Of a stretch of DNA of 64,000 bases, positions 1 through 9,900 are shown piece after piece. A program made the translations under genes and the position numbers. Under the pieces are notes generated by a model. It was not told the origin of the DNA. It saw only the letters and a list, made by a program, of their open reading frames with translations, and ran no database searches. The stretch is taken from the NCBI RefSeq assembly GCF_007971525.1, contig NZ_CP042437.1, forward strand, positions 7,626,001 to 7,690,000. The letters run 5' to 3'. Source of the stretch: Mucilaginibacter ginsenosidivorax (GTDB lineage: Bacteria; Bacteroidota; Bacteroidia; Sphingobacteriales; Sphingobacteriaceae). How positions within the stretch are numbered: position 1 is the first letter of the stretch; every line of letters begins with the position of its first letter.

Positions 1-533
1 AAATTATGCAAAAACCGCCTATGGTGGTTATTACTACCGCCTACCCTACCTATGCCCTGGAAAGCTTCCAGCTGGATGTGCTGGATTACCTGCTTAAACC
101 AATCACGTTTGAACGTTTTTTTAAGGCGGCGAGCAAAGCCCGGGATTATCACCGGCTGCTCACCAAAACAACATCGGCAGATATCAATAAAGCAGAAAAA
201 CAGGATGATTATTTTTTTATTAAGTGTGGCAGCAAATATGAAAAGGTGCCGCTGGACGAGATTCTTTATGTAGAGGGAATGCAAAACTACGTAAACATTT
301 TTACCATGAAAGGCAAATATGTAACCATGTTATCCCTTAAAAACCTGGAGGAGAACCTGGCTGGCAAGTCATTTATCAGGGTGCATAAATCGTACATTGT
401 GGCCGTCAATAAAATTGATGGGATTGAAGGTAATGAGATATTTATCCAGGCCAATAAAATTCCTATAAGCCGCAATTACCGCGAGCAGGTGATTGGGCAG
501 GTGGTTACCAACAGGCTTTGGGATAAAAAATAA
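1..533 (+). CDS. LytTR-family response regulator, 5' end outside window
   Basis: This is the C-terminal part of a two-component response regulator. The open frame runs in from the left edge, so the first ATG at 6 is probably internal. The first ~45 residues are the end of a receiver domain, with the conserved segment VVITTAYPTYALESF and the KP of DYLLKPI that corresponds to the receiver lysine. The LytTR DNA-binding domain follows at about residues 65-170 (FIKCGSKYEKVPLDEILYVE, then RVHKSYIVAVNKI). Known family members act with LytS/YehU-type membrane kinases, usually encoded just upstream; that gene would lie outside the window. The phosphorylated Asp is also outside. The gene converges on the PUL operon that ends at 677. 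Confidence 0.93.
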   Translation, partial: IMQKPPMVVITTAYPTYALESFQLDVLDYLLKPITFERFFKAASKARDYHRLLTKTTSADINKAEKQDDYFFIKCGSKYEKVPLDEILYVEGMQNYVNIFTMKGKYVTMLSLKNLEENLAGKSFIRVHKSYIVAVNKIDGIEGNEIFIQANKIPISRNYREQVIGQVVTNRLWDKK

Positions 534-600
534 AACGGCCTGCTACGACAACCGGTGCCGTAACAAACACGTTTTACACTACTTTTAAGTTATAAGTACC

Positions 601-646
601 AAGTCTTAAGTTCCAAGTAAAAAAAGAATAAATTGACTTAAGACTT
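601..646. repeat. Inverted low-complexity repeat between convergent genes
   Basis: An 11-bp perfect inverted repeat (AAGTCTTAAGT at 601-611, ACTTAAGACTT at 636-646) lies in the 143-bp gap between the convergent LytTR and glycoside hydrolase genes. It is built from AAGTC/TTGAC-like words. It could act as a bidirectional terminator, but the stem is AT-rich and has no clean T-tract, so this role is only inferred. Confidence 0.4.
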
Positions 647-676
647 TTGACTTGGGACTCTCGTTAAACACGGTAT

Positions 677-2413
677 TTATTTCTTATCGCAAACCAAAAA
701 CACCACACCTCTTGCCGGTACGCTAACAGTTATTCCGCCACTGGTGCCTGATGAATTTGCAGCAAGCGAGGCATAACCAGCCGGACCACCAACATCGCCG
801 GCAGGGCCATTGTTGTTAACGGTTACTTTGCCCGAATACGATCCGTTGTCGGTACCACCTTTCAAAGTATAATAATAGTAATTAGAGCCGGTGTAGTAAT
901 TTTTGAAATTGATGCTAACTACCTGGTCGGTGCCGCTTTTATTTATAAGTGTAACACCGGCTTCGCCCGATGTGAACGAAGATGCATAGCTAACAATATC
1001 GGTACTCCCGCTAACTGTTGAACTGATCATCCTGTCGCCAAAGTATTTCTGGAAATAATACAGGTAATAAAATGCCGGCCGTGGGGTAAAATTTGCGGTG
1101 CCATCCTGGTTAAAAGTAAATAAACCATGATCGTTACCATCGCTGCCGCCGTTTGCCAAATCCCAGCGGCAGGCCATGCTTACCTGGTTTTTAATTAACT
1201 CGCCCAGTACTAAAACGGCATGCACACCGCTAACGTAAGACACCTGCTGCCTTGAACCCGAAGCAAATATATTCCACTCGTCCAACGCTATGGGCTTTTG
1301 AGCCACACCTGCCTTTTGAACAGAATTGTTTACCCAACTTACCATCGGAGCGGTAACTGCTGATGGCGTTGCCAGGATAACTTCGGGTGTTGAATTTTGA
1401 TTATAAGGCGTATAATAATTATGCACTACAAAAAAATCGGGCGATGATCCGGCAGCAGATAAAACACCCGAATTCCAGTTTTGCCCACCTGTAGTATTAT
1501 TTTGGTCGTCTGTTTCGGTAAGTACAATACCTATTTTAATGGAAACGCCTATGTCGCTGGCAGCCTTGCGCATCGAATCGGCAAAAACCTTAAAATGTGT
1601 TCCGTATAGCTGGCCCGTTATAATTTCGGGCTGGCCATCCTTATTTTTCGATACATCAATACGATACCCGGCCTCCCAGTTACCGAAATTTTCGTTGCCC
1701 ACCTCCCATAATTTAGTTCGGCCCTTATCATTCCTTACCCATTGCGCGGCGTAATGTGCAGCAGTTTCAACCGGGTGATCGCTCAACCCATAACGGGCAT
1801 AGCCATAATTCACCGTAATAATGCCGGTACTGTTGGTTTTTTGCAGCAGCGAATAGTAATTGCTAAGGCTTATCGACCAGCTATCGGTTACCATCCCGCT
1901 CCAGTATCCCGTAGCAGGGTCGGCGCTGCCATCGGCTTTTAATAATTGAGCCGGCACATCAGCCGGTTTACCACCCGCGGGCAAATCATAAAAATAAACA
2001 TCAGACAAGCTGCCTCCCGGCGCCCTGATAATGTTGGGCGATAGATTGGTGATGTTTTTTACCAGGCCTGCGTCGGTATATTGACTGGTAAACGGATTCA
2101 TGTTATTGCCAAACAGGTTGTTTGACACCTTCGAGACTACCTGGGCAAAATCTGCCGTTACCGTAACCGAAGATGCTGTTGGCTTAGCCACACTTGTTGT
2201 AGCTGGCTTTGTAAATGTTTTAGCTATCCAGCTATCTAAAAAAAAACCTTGCGAAACGGCGATTCCGGGGTCGGTTGGCGAAGTAATTGGGCCTGTCGCC
2301 CCCCCGTTTCCTGTATCAACAACCGTTGTATCGGTCTTTTTATCCTTTTTACATGCCGTTAAAGTTATAAGGGCCAATAATATTGTAAATACACTATTTA
2401 TTATCACTTTCAT
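677..2413 (-). CDS. Secreted lipoprotein glycoside hydrolase, clan GH-A (GH51 alpha-L-arabinofuranosidase-like)
   Basis: A 578-residue protein with a lipoprotein signal peptide (LLALITLTACKK, lipidated Cys about residue 21) and a short Ser/Thr/Gly-rich linker, so it is predicted to be anchored in the outer membrane. The catalytic part looks like a clan GH-A TIM barrel. The acid/base candidate is Glu241 in WEVGNENFGN and the nucleophile candidate is Glu379 in ALDEWNIF. The spacing and the C-terminal beta region resemble GH51-type arabinofuranosidases, but the exact family and substrate cannot be fixed by eye. It is the last gene of the SusC/SusD operon, 63 bp after the AraC gene, and is the only recognisable glycosidase of this PUL. 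That makes an arabinose-containing or related plant glycan a reasonable but unproven target. Confidence 0.75.
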   Translation of the reverse strand: MKVIINSVFTILLALITLTACKKDKKTDTTVVDTGNGGATGPITSPTDPGIAVSQGFFLDSWIAKTFTKPATTSVAKPTASSVTVTADFAQVVSKVSNNLFGNNMNPFTSQYTDAGLVKNITNLSPNIIRAPGGSLSDVYFYDLPAGGKPADVPAQLLKADGSADPATGYWSGMVTDSWSISLSNYYSLLQKTNSTGIITVNYGYARYGLSDHPVETAAHYAAQWVRNDKGRTKLWEVGNENFGNWEAGYRIDVSKNKDGQPEIITGQLYGTHFKVFADSMRKAASDIGVSIKIGIVLTETDDQNNTTGGQNWNSGVLSAAGSSPDFFVVHNYYTPYNQNSTPEVILATPSAVTAPMVSWVNNSVQKAGVAQKPIALDEWNIFASGSRQQVSYVSGVHAVLVLGELIKNQVSMACRWDLANGGSDGNDHGLFTFNQDGTANFTPRPAFYYLYYFQKYFGDRMISSTVSGSTDIVSYASSFTSGEAGVTLINKSGTDQVVSINFKNYYTGSNYYYYTLKGGTDNGSYSGKVTVNNNGPAGDVGGPAGYASLAANSSGTSGGITVSVPARGVVFLVCDKK

Positions 2414-2476
2414 TTTACTGTTTTTTACCGTAACGGTATTTATCGGGCTTTTTCCTTTGCCTTTTTTTTGTATAAA

Positions 2477-3388
2477 TTAAGCCACTGATGCTTTTAAGCC
2501 AACGTGCGGGCCATGCATAAAACCGGCAACCATATAGGTTGACCTGAACTCGTTGGGTGTAAATTGTTTTTTGCGTTTAAAAATCCTGTTGAAATTGGAT
2601 ATGTTGTTAAAACCGCACTCATAAGCTATCTCGGCCACCGTAGTTGTCGAGTCAATAAGCATCCGCGCGGCGTGTCCTAACCTTATCTCGTTTAAGCTAT
2701 CGGTAAAAGTTTTGCCGGTGCGCTTTTTTATAAACCTGCTGAAAGAGGCCTCGGGCATGTGGACAACACGGGCAACCTCGGCAAGGGAAACCTTGCGGTT
2801 GTAGTTGGTGTTCATATGCTCAAATACTTTTTCGATACGGCGGCTGTTATGGTAAAATTTCTCGTTAATAAAGCTGGGATCAGACAGGGTTTTCATATCT
2901 GCCGATGTTGACAACTCATGCAGTATGGATAACAATTCCAAAACCGATGTAAAGCCGCTCTGTTTATTCAGCGCCACCAGACGATCCCTGACCGTGATAA
3001 TTGTTTCGGGCGAGAAAAGAACCCCCATTGGCGCACGTTGCAACATTCCCTTCAAAAAACTAAGCTGGTTACGTTGTAAAAACTTTTCGTCAAAAAGGTC
3101 TTTATGAAATTGAATTACTATTTCGGTTACCTGCTGGCTTTTACACTCGTTGGCAAACCAGCCATGATAAAGGCCGGGGCCTACCAAAACCAGTTCCAAA
3201 TCGTCAATTACGTCTATATGTCCGCCAACAACGCGTTTGGCCCCCTTGGCGTTTAAAACCAAATGCAGCTCATAATCGTCATGGTAATGAAGCGGCCCTT
3301 CAAAATTATTATCAACCTTCGCAAAAACAGTAAAGCAATCGCCTGCTGTCAGCGGGGTATTTTCTCGCATTACATTGCTTGTCGTCAT
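2477..3388 (-). CDS. AraC-family transcriptional regulator with N-terminal cupin-like sensor domain
   Basis: A 303-residue protein. Residues ~15-110 form a cupin-like AraC ligand-binding domain (LHYHDDYELHLVLNAKG, typical histidine-rich sugar-sensor start). Residues ~205-295 carry the two helix-turn-helix motifs of AraC/XylS proteins (VSLAEVARVVHMPEASFSRF and TVAEIAYECGFNNISNFNRI). It sits inside the PUL operon, 63 bp on each side from the CBM-like gene and the glycoside hydrolase. It therefore probably senses a sugar released by the pathway and tunes this or another locus. The operon's promoter is expected to be controlled mainly by the hybrid regulator at 10905-15059. A second regulator embedded in the operon is somewhat unusual. 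Confidence 0.9.
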   Translation of the reverse strand: MTTSNVMRENTPLTAGDCFTVFAKVDNNFEGPLHYHDDYELHLVLNAKGAKRVVGGHIDVIDDLELVLVGPGLYHGWFANECKSQQVTEIVIQFHKDLFDEKFLQRNQLSFLKGMLQRAPMGVLFSPETIITVRDRLVALNKQSGFTSVLELLSILHELSTSADMKTLSDPSFINEKFYHNSRRIEKVFEHMNTNYNRKVSLAEVARVVHMPEASFSRFIKKRTGKTFTDSLNEIRLGHAARMLIDSTTTVAEIAYECGFNNISNFNRIFKRKKQFTPNEFRSTYMVAGFMHGPHVGLKASVA

Positions 3389-3451
3389 AAAATAATCGGT
3401 ATCACAAAATTCAAAAACAAGTTAGTTAGGCTAAGTGGCTGTATAAGATGG

Positions 3452-3991
3452 TTACTTTACGGCAGGCTGCTCAATTACCTCTTTAGCTGCAACATCATCT
3501 ACAATCATTGTCCCCGAGGCGTTGCCCATTGCAATTAAAACTTTAAAACTTACGGCCTTTGGGGGTATATTAATCACTTTGGCATAAAGCGTCCATTGCT
3601 GGTCGCCGGTTATGCGGGCAATATTGTCGCCGCCATTTATTTCTTTATCATTGCTATCCAAAAACGCAACACTAAACAGGGCACCTTCCCAATCATTTTT
3701 ACCTTTAACAACATTTAAGGTTTTTAACCAGGCGCTAAATTCTATTGCTGTAGCTTTTTTAGGAATCCGTACGGTTTGATCAATACCCACCCATTTATCG
3801 GTGCTGGTGGTTACAATGGCGCAGCTGTTTTTGCCACTTTTAATATTCCAGGGCGTAATTTGCCCGCCACCATCATTCCAGCCATAAAAATCATCTTCAA
3901 AGCCCCCATTGGTTAGCAAATTCTTTTGCGCGTTGGCTTTTAACATCAGCAATATCAAACCCATGCTGAATATTATTTTAATCGCTTTCAT
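3452..3991 (-). CDS. Small secreted carbohydrate-binding-module-like protein
   Basis: A 179-residue protein with a cleavable signal peptide ending near NAQ (residue ~21) and a single beta-sandwich-like domain. It begins with NLLTNGGFEDDFYGWN and ends with GTMIVDDVAAKE, the usual opening and closing of CBM4/9-like and related jelly-roll modules, where the final Asp often contributes to calcium or ligand binding. No catalytic domain is attached. It lies in the PUL operon between the TIG lipoprotein and the AraC regulator, so it probably binds glycan in the periplasm or at the surface. The function is inferred from fold pattern and context only. Confidence 0.65.
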   Translation of the reverse strand: MKAIKIIFSMGLILLMLKANAQKNLLTNGGFEDDFYGWNDGGGQITPWNIKSGKNSCAIVTTSTDKWVGIDQTVRIPKKATAIEFSAWLKTLNVVKGKNDWEGALFSVAFLDSNDKEINGGDNIARITGDQQWTLYAKVINIPPKAVSFKVLIAMGNASGTMIVDDVAAKEVIEQPAVK

Positions 3992-4054
3992 CAGTCAAAT
4001 GAATTTAAAATATCGCCGCCAGGTTTATGCTGGCGACGATATTGATTAAGCCTG

Positions 4055-5215
4055 CTATTTAATATTTACCAGGCCAACATCATCCATACTAAAAGTAGAT
4101 GAGTTACCGCTAAATTCCTGGAAAACCAGTGCACTGATGCTTGAAGGCAGCGGATTGCCTGCATCCACCCAGTTAGCAATTGGAATTTGATAATCTGTCC
4201 ATTTGCCTTCGGTAAGGGTTATCTGCACGGCAGTGTTAAAATTGTAATTGAGTACCAGGTGGATATTTTTACCGGTTGTGCCTTTGCCGCCAAAAATTGA
4301 AAACTTAAGGGCTGTATTAGCATCAACACTGTTACCGCTGCCCGGCTGTATTACATAACCATCGTACCCGCCGGTGTAGCTGTATGTCCTGGATGTAGTT
4401 CCTCTCCTGATGTTTGTTTTATCATCCTTCGCTCCTGCGCCCCAGCCATAATCGCTCCATCCGTTTTCGTATCCATCTTCAAAAATTGCTGTATTGAAGC
4501 CAAATATGGAATTGGTTTGTTTAGCTGATGAAACGTTGTTTGATAATAAGCTTGTGCCCGAAGTTACAACCGGCCCCGTACCTACGCCGCCGCCTTTAGT
4601 AGCCGATGTGGTAACCAATAAATGTGCAGCAGTTAAACCTGATGGCACTTTTACAGTTATTACCGTAGGCGACTTGGTAAGTACTGTAGCCGGCACTGTA
4701 CCAAATGATACACCTGTGAGGCCATTAAATGTAGTACCTGTTATGGTGATAACATCGCCGGCGTTACCTGCCAGCTGGCTAACTGTTGTTATGCCAGGGG
4801 CAGGCTGTTCAATTATAAAAGGGGTACTAACTTTTCCGTGGGCGGTAACAACGGTGAGTACGTTACTGGTGGTGTCGTTGCTAAACGGCACCGTGGCAGG
4901 TACTGAAAACTGAAGCGTGGTGTTTGATGAGTATGCTATGTTAAAGTATATTGATACACCGTTAATATAAATAGCTTTAGTTGTGCTTAAATTATTACCT
5001 ATCACTGCATATAAGGTTCCTATCTTTCCGTCGCTTGTTGTTGAATCAAAAGCAGTAACCGTTTGCGATGTTTGGGTGCTTTGATAAACGGTGCGTATCC
5101 TGGTAATTACCGGGGGGCCATCGCCGCCGCTATCGTGCTTTTTACAGGAGCTGATACTGAATACCACCACAAGCGAAAGTATGCAGTAAGAAAATATCGA
5201 TTTTAAATTTTTCAT
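4055..5215 (-). CDS. IPT/TIG-domain surface lipoprotein, probable SusE/F-position glycan-binding protein
   Basis: A 386-residue lipoprotein (signal ending VVVFSISSCKK). Two IPT/TIG immunoglobulin-like domains occupy about residues 35-230; the second is recognisable from PGITTVSQLAGNAGDVITIT and FNGLTGVSFGTVPATVL. The C-terminal ~150 residues form a jelly-roll module ending FSMDDVGLVNIK that resembles a carbohydrate-binding domain. The gene begins 8 bp after the SusD stop codon, the classical place for a surface glycan-binding protein of a Bacteroidota PUL. It probably helps SusC/SusD capture polysaccharide at the outer membrane. TIG proteins in this slot are known from many PULs; the ligand cannot be read from the sequence. 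Confidence 0.8.
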   Translation of the reverse strand: MKNLKSIFSYCILSLVVVFSISSCKKHDSGGDGPPVITRIRTVYQSTQTSQTVTAFDSTTSDGKIGTLYAVIGNNLSTTKAIYINGVSIYFNIAYSSNTTLQFSVPATVPFSNDTTSNVLTVVTAHGKVSTPFIIEQPAPGITTVSQLAGNAGDVITITGTTFNGLTGVSFGTVPATVLTKSPTVITVKVPSGLTAAHLLVTTSATKGGGVGTGPVVTSGTSLLSNNVSSAKQTNSIFGFNTAIFEDGYENGWSDYGWGAGAKDDKTNIRRGTTSRTYSYTGGYDGYVIQPGSGNSVDANTALKFSIFGGKGTTGKNIHLVLNYNFNTAVQITLTEGKWTDYQIPIANWVDAGNPLPSSISALVFQEFSGNSSTFSMDDVGLVNIK

Positions 5216-5223
5216 AGCTGTAT

Positions 5224-6891
5224 TTATTTAAAAGTGTATGGTACTGCTGGTTCTAATAATTTAGGGTCGGCGGTTGTTTCATTAATTGGTATAGGCAATA
5301 AAAAGTCGGTACTTTTTGGTGTAACCGCGCTATGGTAAACAGTTTTGCGGTCATTAGCGTAAGTACCCCTTTCCTGCTGGCTTATCAACTGCGTAGCCAG
5401 TGGATGGCTGTTATTTAATATACCATTCCATCCGTCAATGCGGCAAAGGTCAAACCAATAGTCGTTTTCGATAGCAAATTCGTGCCTTCTTTCAGCTAAA
5501 ATATCGTCCTTGATAATAGTAGTTGGCACAGCGTTATTGTAGGTGGCATCGTAGTTAGGGTTAGCAACCGTGTAGTTACGTTTTATAACTGTTAACGGTG
5601 CCAGGTTTGCCCTTTTTCTGATTGTATTGATGTAATTTAAAGCCTGGGCATCTGTCGAGGTTGTGTTTTTGCCAACAATTGCCTCTGCTGCAATTAAATA
5701 AACTTCGGCATAACGCATTAAGTACGTATTGTTTGCCGCAGATTGTGCTGCGCCAATGCCGCCATTATCGGCAGGCGTACCAACCACGTATTTTTTGATA
5801 GCAGCATCGGTTCCCTGTGAATTAATATTGTCAGGTACGGTGTAACCGCCGGCTGCCGCAGTAATTTCAGGATAAAAATCCTTCGCTTGCATAATAGTGG
5901 CATGCAGGCGCAAATCTCCGCCTTCATAAGAGTTTTGCAGGTCGATTGTGGGGCCTAACACGCTATAGCCATCACCGGTACCTGTAATGATACCGCTGGC
6001 GGCTAATGAAGCCTGTGCCGGATTACCGTGACCATACGATGCGCCACCGGCCCATTGTAGCTGGCAAATGCTTTCTTCGTTGTTATTATTGGCTGTTTTA
6101 AACAGATCGTTATAAGTTTTATTAGGCAGATCTACACCATACAATTTAAACTCTCCGCTGTTAATCACTTTTTGTGCTTCTGCAAGTGCGTTAGGGTAAT
6201 CCTGCATATACAGGTATATTTTGGCCAGCATAGCCGAAGCAGAACCACTGGATACATGGCCTTGAGTGATAGAACCAGTCCTGATCATCTTGGTACAATT
6301 TGCCTCGGCAAATTTCATATCCTTAACCATAAAGGTGTATATGTCTTCTATCCTGTTGCTATTTACCTGGAAGTTGGTTAAAAAGTTACTGGCATCCTCA
6401 ATAATGGGCACCGCGCCCCATAACCTAACGATATGGAAATAAGCCATGGCACGCATAAAATGGGCTTCGCCCAGGGCGTTATTTAAAACAGCCGGGGTTA
6501 CGTCCGCGCCTGCTCTTGGGGGCATTAAGTTGATTAGTGCATTAGCCTGCGCAACAACAGTCCATAATGACGACCATGCGGCATCATTCTGTGAATTGAG
6601 GTTGGTAACTGCACCGTTCAGGTTACCAAAATCAGTAACATCTGATGAGTAACTACGGCCGTTACCACCGGTCATCTCGCACACGGCCCAGCCTGGTTTA
6701 GCCACATAATTAAACCAAAGTGAATTGTAAAGGTTAAGTGTGCTGGATGCTACCTGGGCATCGGTTTTATAAAAATTATCAATTGCTATCGCGTTTTCGG
6801 GCGGCCTGTTGAAGAAATCTTTTTTACAGCCTGTTACAGAAACAAGGCTAATGACTGCCGCGCTGATTATATATTTAATATTTGCTTTCAT
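5224..6891 (-). CDS. SusD/RagB-family outer-membrane lipoprotein
   Basis: A 555-residue glycan-binding lipoprotein that forms the lid of a SusC transporter. The signal peptide ends with SVTGCKKDFFNRPPE; a lipidated Cys followed by a short acidic segment is typical. The N-terminal half has TPR-like helices (ALGEAHFMRAMAYFHIVRLW is the characteristic SusD segment), and the C-terminal RagB region contains ILAERRHEFAIENDYWFDLCR, another hallmark. It starts 21 bp after the SusC stop. The substrate is unknown; context points to a plant-derived or arabinose-containing glycan. Confidence 0.96.
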   Translation of the reverse strand: MKANIKYIISAAVISLVSVTGCKKDFFNRPPENAIAIDNFYKTDAQVASSTLNLYNSLWFNYVAKPGWAVCEMTGGNGRSYSSDVTDFGNLNGAVTNLNSQNDAAWSSLWTVVAQANALINLMPPRAGADVTPAVLNNALGEAHFMRAMAYFHIVRLWGAVPIIEDASNFLTNFQVNSNRIEDIYTFMVKDMKFAEANCTKMIRTGSITQGHVSSGSASAMLAKIYLYMQDYPNALAEAQKVINSGEFKLYGVDLPNKTYNDLFKTANNNNEESICQLQWAGGASYGHGNPAQASLAASGIITGTGDGYSVLGPTIDLQNSYEGGDLRLHATIMQAKDFYPEITAAAGGYTVPDNINSQGTDAAIKKYVVGTPADNGGIGAAQSAANNTYLMRYAEVYLIAAEAIVGKNTTSTDAQALNYINTIRKRANLAPLTVIKRNYTVANPNYDATYNNAVPTTIIKDDILAERRHEFAIENDYWFDLCRIDGWNGILNNSHPLATQLISQQERGTYANDRKTVYHSAVTPKSTDFLLPIPINETTADPKLLEPAVPYTFK

Positions 6892-6912
6892 TTTAAGTCT
6901 TTTATGGTCAAA

Positions 6913-9900
6913 TTAAAATTCCGCGTTTATTCCAAAAGAAATAACCCTTGGCGAAGGGTACCTTCCCAAATCCACATTGGTTAAAAACACGTTTTGATTT
7001 TGCTGGCCAACTTCGGGGTCCAGTCCTTTGTAACCTGTTATTACAAACAGGTTTTGCGCGCTGCAATACACTTTTAAACCACTAAGTGCAATACGTTTAG
7101 CCCAGGCTGCCGGTACGTTATATCCTAAACGTACATTCTGAAACCTTAAAAAAGATGCACTTTGCAAAAACCTGGTCGACATGTTAAGGTTCGGGTTAAC
7201 ACCGCCCTTAGGAGCCGGGATAGTTGCATTAGGGTTAGATGGACTCCAGTAATTTGCGGCTTCCGCAAGCTGATTGGTATATAGCCCATTCAAGCCTTCT
7301 ATGGTGTAGTCAAGGTAATTAAGCACTTTGCCGCCATAAGAACCATACAGAAATATAGACAGATCGATACCTTTATAACTGAAATTATTGGTAAAACCAT
7401 AGGTAAAAGTTGGGTTAGGGTTACCAATAGCACTCATGTCGCTTGCATCAATCTTGCCATCATGATTGGTATCAACATATTGTATATCACCTAAAGTTGT
7501 TGAACCAAGAGTACCCAGTGTAGTGCTTATAGGCTGGCCAAATTGTATTGGCGCATTTTGCAGCTGGTCTGCTGTTTTAAATATTCCTTTAACGGTATAC
7601 CCATAAAACTCCCCTATAGGGCCGCCAACTTGCGTACGTGTAACCGGAATTTGTAAAAAACCCGAGGTAACGCTGGCAGTAATGATACTGTTGTTGTACG
7701 TAGAAACCACTTTATTAACGTAATGGCTAAAAGTTACCGTTGTATTCCAGTTAAAATTCTTTGAAACAATATTTTTTGAGTTGATGCTGAACTCGATACC
7801 TTTATTACTAACCTCGCCTCCGTTTACATAAAGCGAACTGATCCCGCCAAGATAATTGGGCCCGCCGGTTAAAAACTCCGGCAACGGTGCCTGGAAAAGG
7901 AATTTTTTCGAGGTTTTATTATACCAGTCGGCAGCTACATTAACCCTGCCGAATAAAGTAAAATCCAAACCTATATCAGTTTGTATAGATGTTTGCCAGG
8001 TTAAATTAGGATTATTATAATTTGATACGTTAAAGCCGGTACCTAAGCCTGTGATTGTGGGGTTAAGTGCAGATCCGTACTGGTAGCCCGGTATGTTCTG
8101 ATTACCAACTTCACCGTAACCAATTCTGAATTTCACATTATCAGCTACACTTTTAATGCCGGCCATAAATGATTCATTGGAAACTGTCCAGCCGAAAGCA
8201 GCAGATGGGAAATAACCTGTCTGGTGGCCTTGTGCAAAGTTTGATGACCTATCCGACCGGATGGTGGCAGTTAAACTGTACCTGCTATCGTAGTCATAAA
8301 TTGCACGGGCATAAAAGGATTGCAAGGTATTAGACGATTTATTTTCGCCGATAGAAGGTATTTTAGCGCCACCAAGGTTAAGTGTTGGTAAATCGTTACT
8401 TAAAAAAGTATCGGTACCGGCACTCATACTATTGTACATGCCTTCATTCAATTCATAACCTGCAGTTGCGGTTACGTTGTGTTTTTGAGCAAATGTATGG
8501 TTGTAGGTAATATATTCTTTCCAGTTCCAGCCTAAAGCCTGGTCTGTATATTCACTTAATTTGGCTACAGGGTTACCATATATTAGCGACGGGTTGGTAG
8601 GCGATGTTACAGTGTATGAAGGGAAGAACAGTACACTTTTCGAAAAATTATTATAACCGCCAATTTCCGATCTTAATGTCAGATTTTTCAAAAAACGGAT
8701 GTCGGCATAAAAATTCGCATTTATTTGGCTCCGCACCAGGTTATTGGTGTTTAAGCTTGCCAATGCAACGGGGCTTATAAAAACACCGCTACCGTATGAT
8801 GCCGGGGCAACAGTATAGCTGCCATCGGGATTGCTGGCTGCCTGGTCTGGGGCATTCAACAATGCCTGGTAAACAATACCACCGTTATCACTCGCGCCTA
8901 TGTTTTGGTCGGTACGGTTTAACGTCATATTTGAACCAAGTTTAAACCAATCCTTCAATTTTCCCTCAACATTGGTACGGAAGGAGTAGCGTTTAAAGTT
9001 TGACGCTATGATGGTGCCATTTTGTTTAAGGAAACCGCCTGAAATATAGTAATTCACGTTTTCGTTACCACCGTTCATTGAAAGATTATGGCTTTGCATC
9101 GGTGCTGTTCTGAACACCGCTTTTTGCCAATCGGTACCTGGGCCAAGTACAGTGGGATCTGCAAACTCGCCCCTGCGGCCTATACCTGTAATATCGGCTA
9201 TCTCGTTTTGTATAGCAGCGTATTGAGGGAGGTTCATCATTTTAAGGAAATGCCCTTGTTGCTGAATGCCGTAATAACCATCATAATTTAAATGAGCCGA
9301 ACTATTTTTACCTTTTTTTGTGGTAATAATAATTACTCCATTTGAACCACGGCTACCATATATGGCTGTCGCCGACGCATCTTTCAAAATATCAATAGAT
9401 GCAATATCATTTGGGTTGATGTAGCTTAGGGGGCTAACTGTATTTTCGCCATTATTTTGGTTTTGAGTGGTGTAGGCAGAACCATCAATATACACACCAT
9501 CAACTACATATAAAGGCTCATTTGAACCAGAAAGAGAAGTTATACCCCTGATATGCACTGATGCCGAACTACCCGGCGCACCTGTACCGTTGGTAACGGT
9601 AACACCCGCGGCTTTACCCTGCAGCAATTGGTCAACGCTTGTTTGAGGGATATTTTGAATATCCTTAGCGGTTACCGATGATATGGCGCCATTTACGTCC
9701 TGTCGTTTTTGCTGACCGTAACCGATAACTACCACATCTGTTAACGTGGTTGACATATTGACCAATACAACATTAATAACAGTTTTTTTACCGATAAGAA
9801 CATCCTGTGATTTCATGCCGATAAACGAGAAAGTAAGCTCGGTAGCGCCACTTGGTACGCTGATGCTATAATTGCCATCTTTATCGGTTATAGCCGAAGC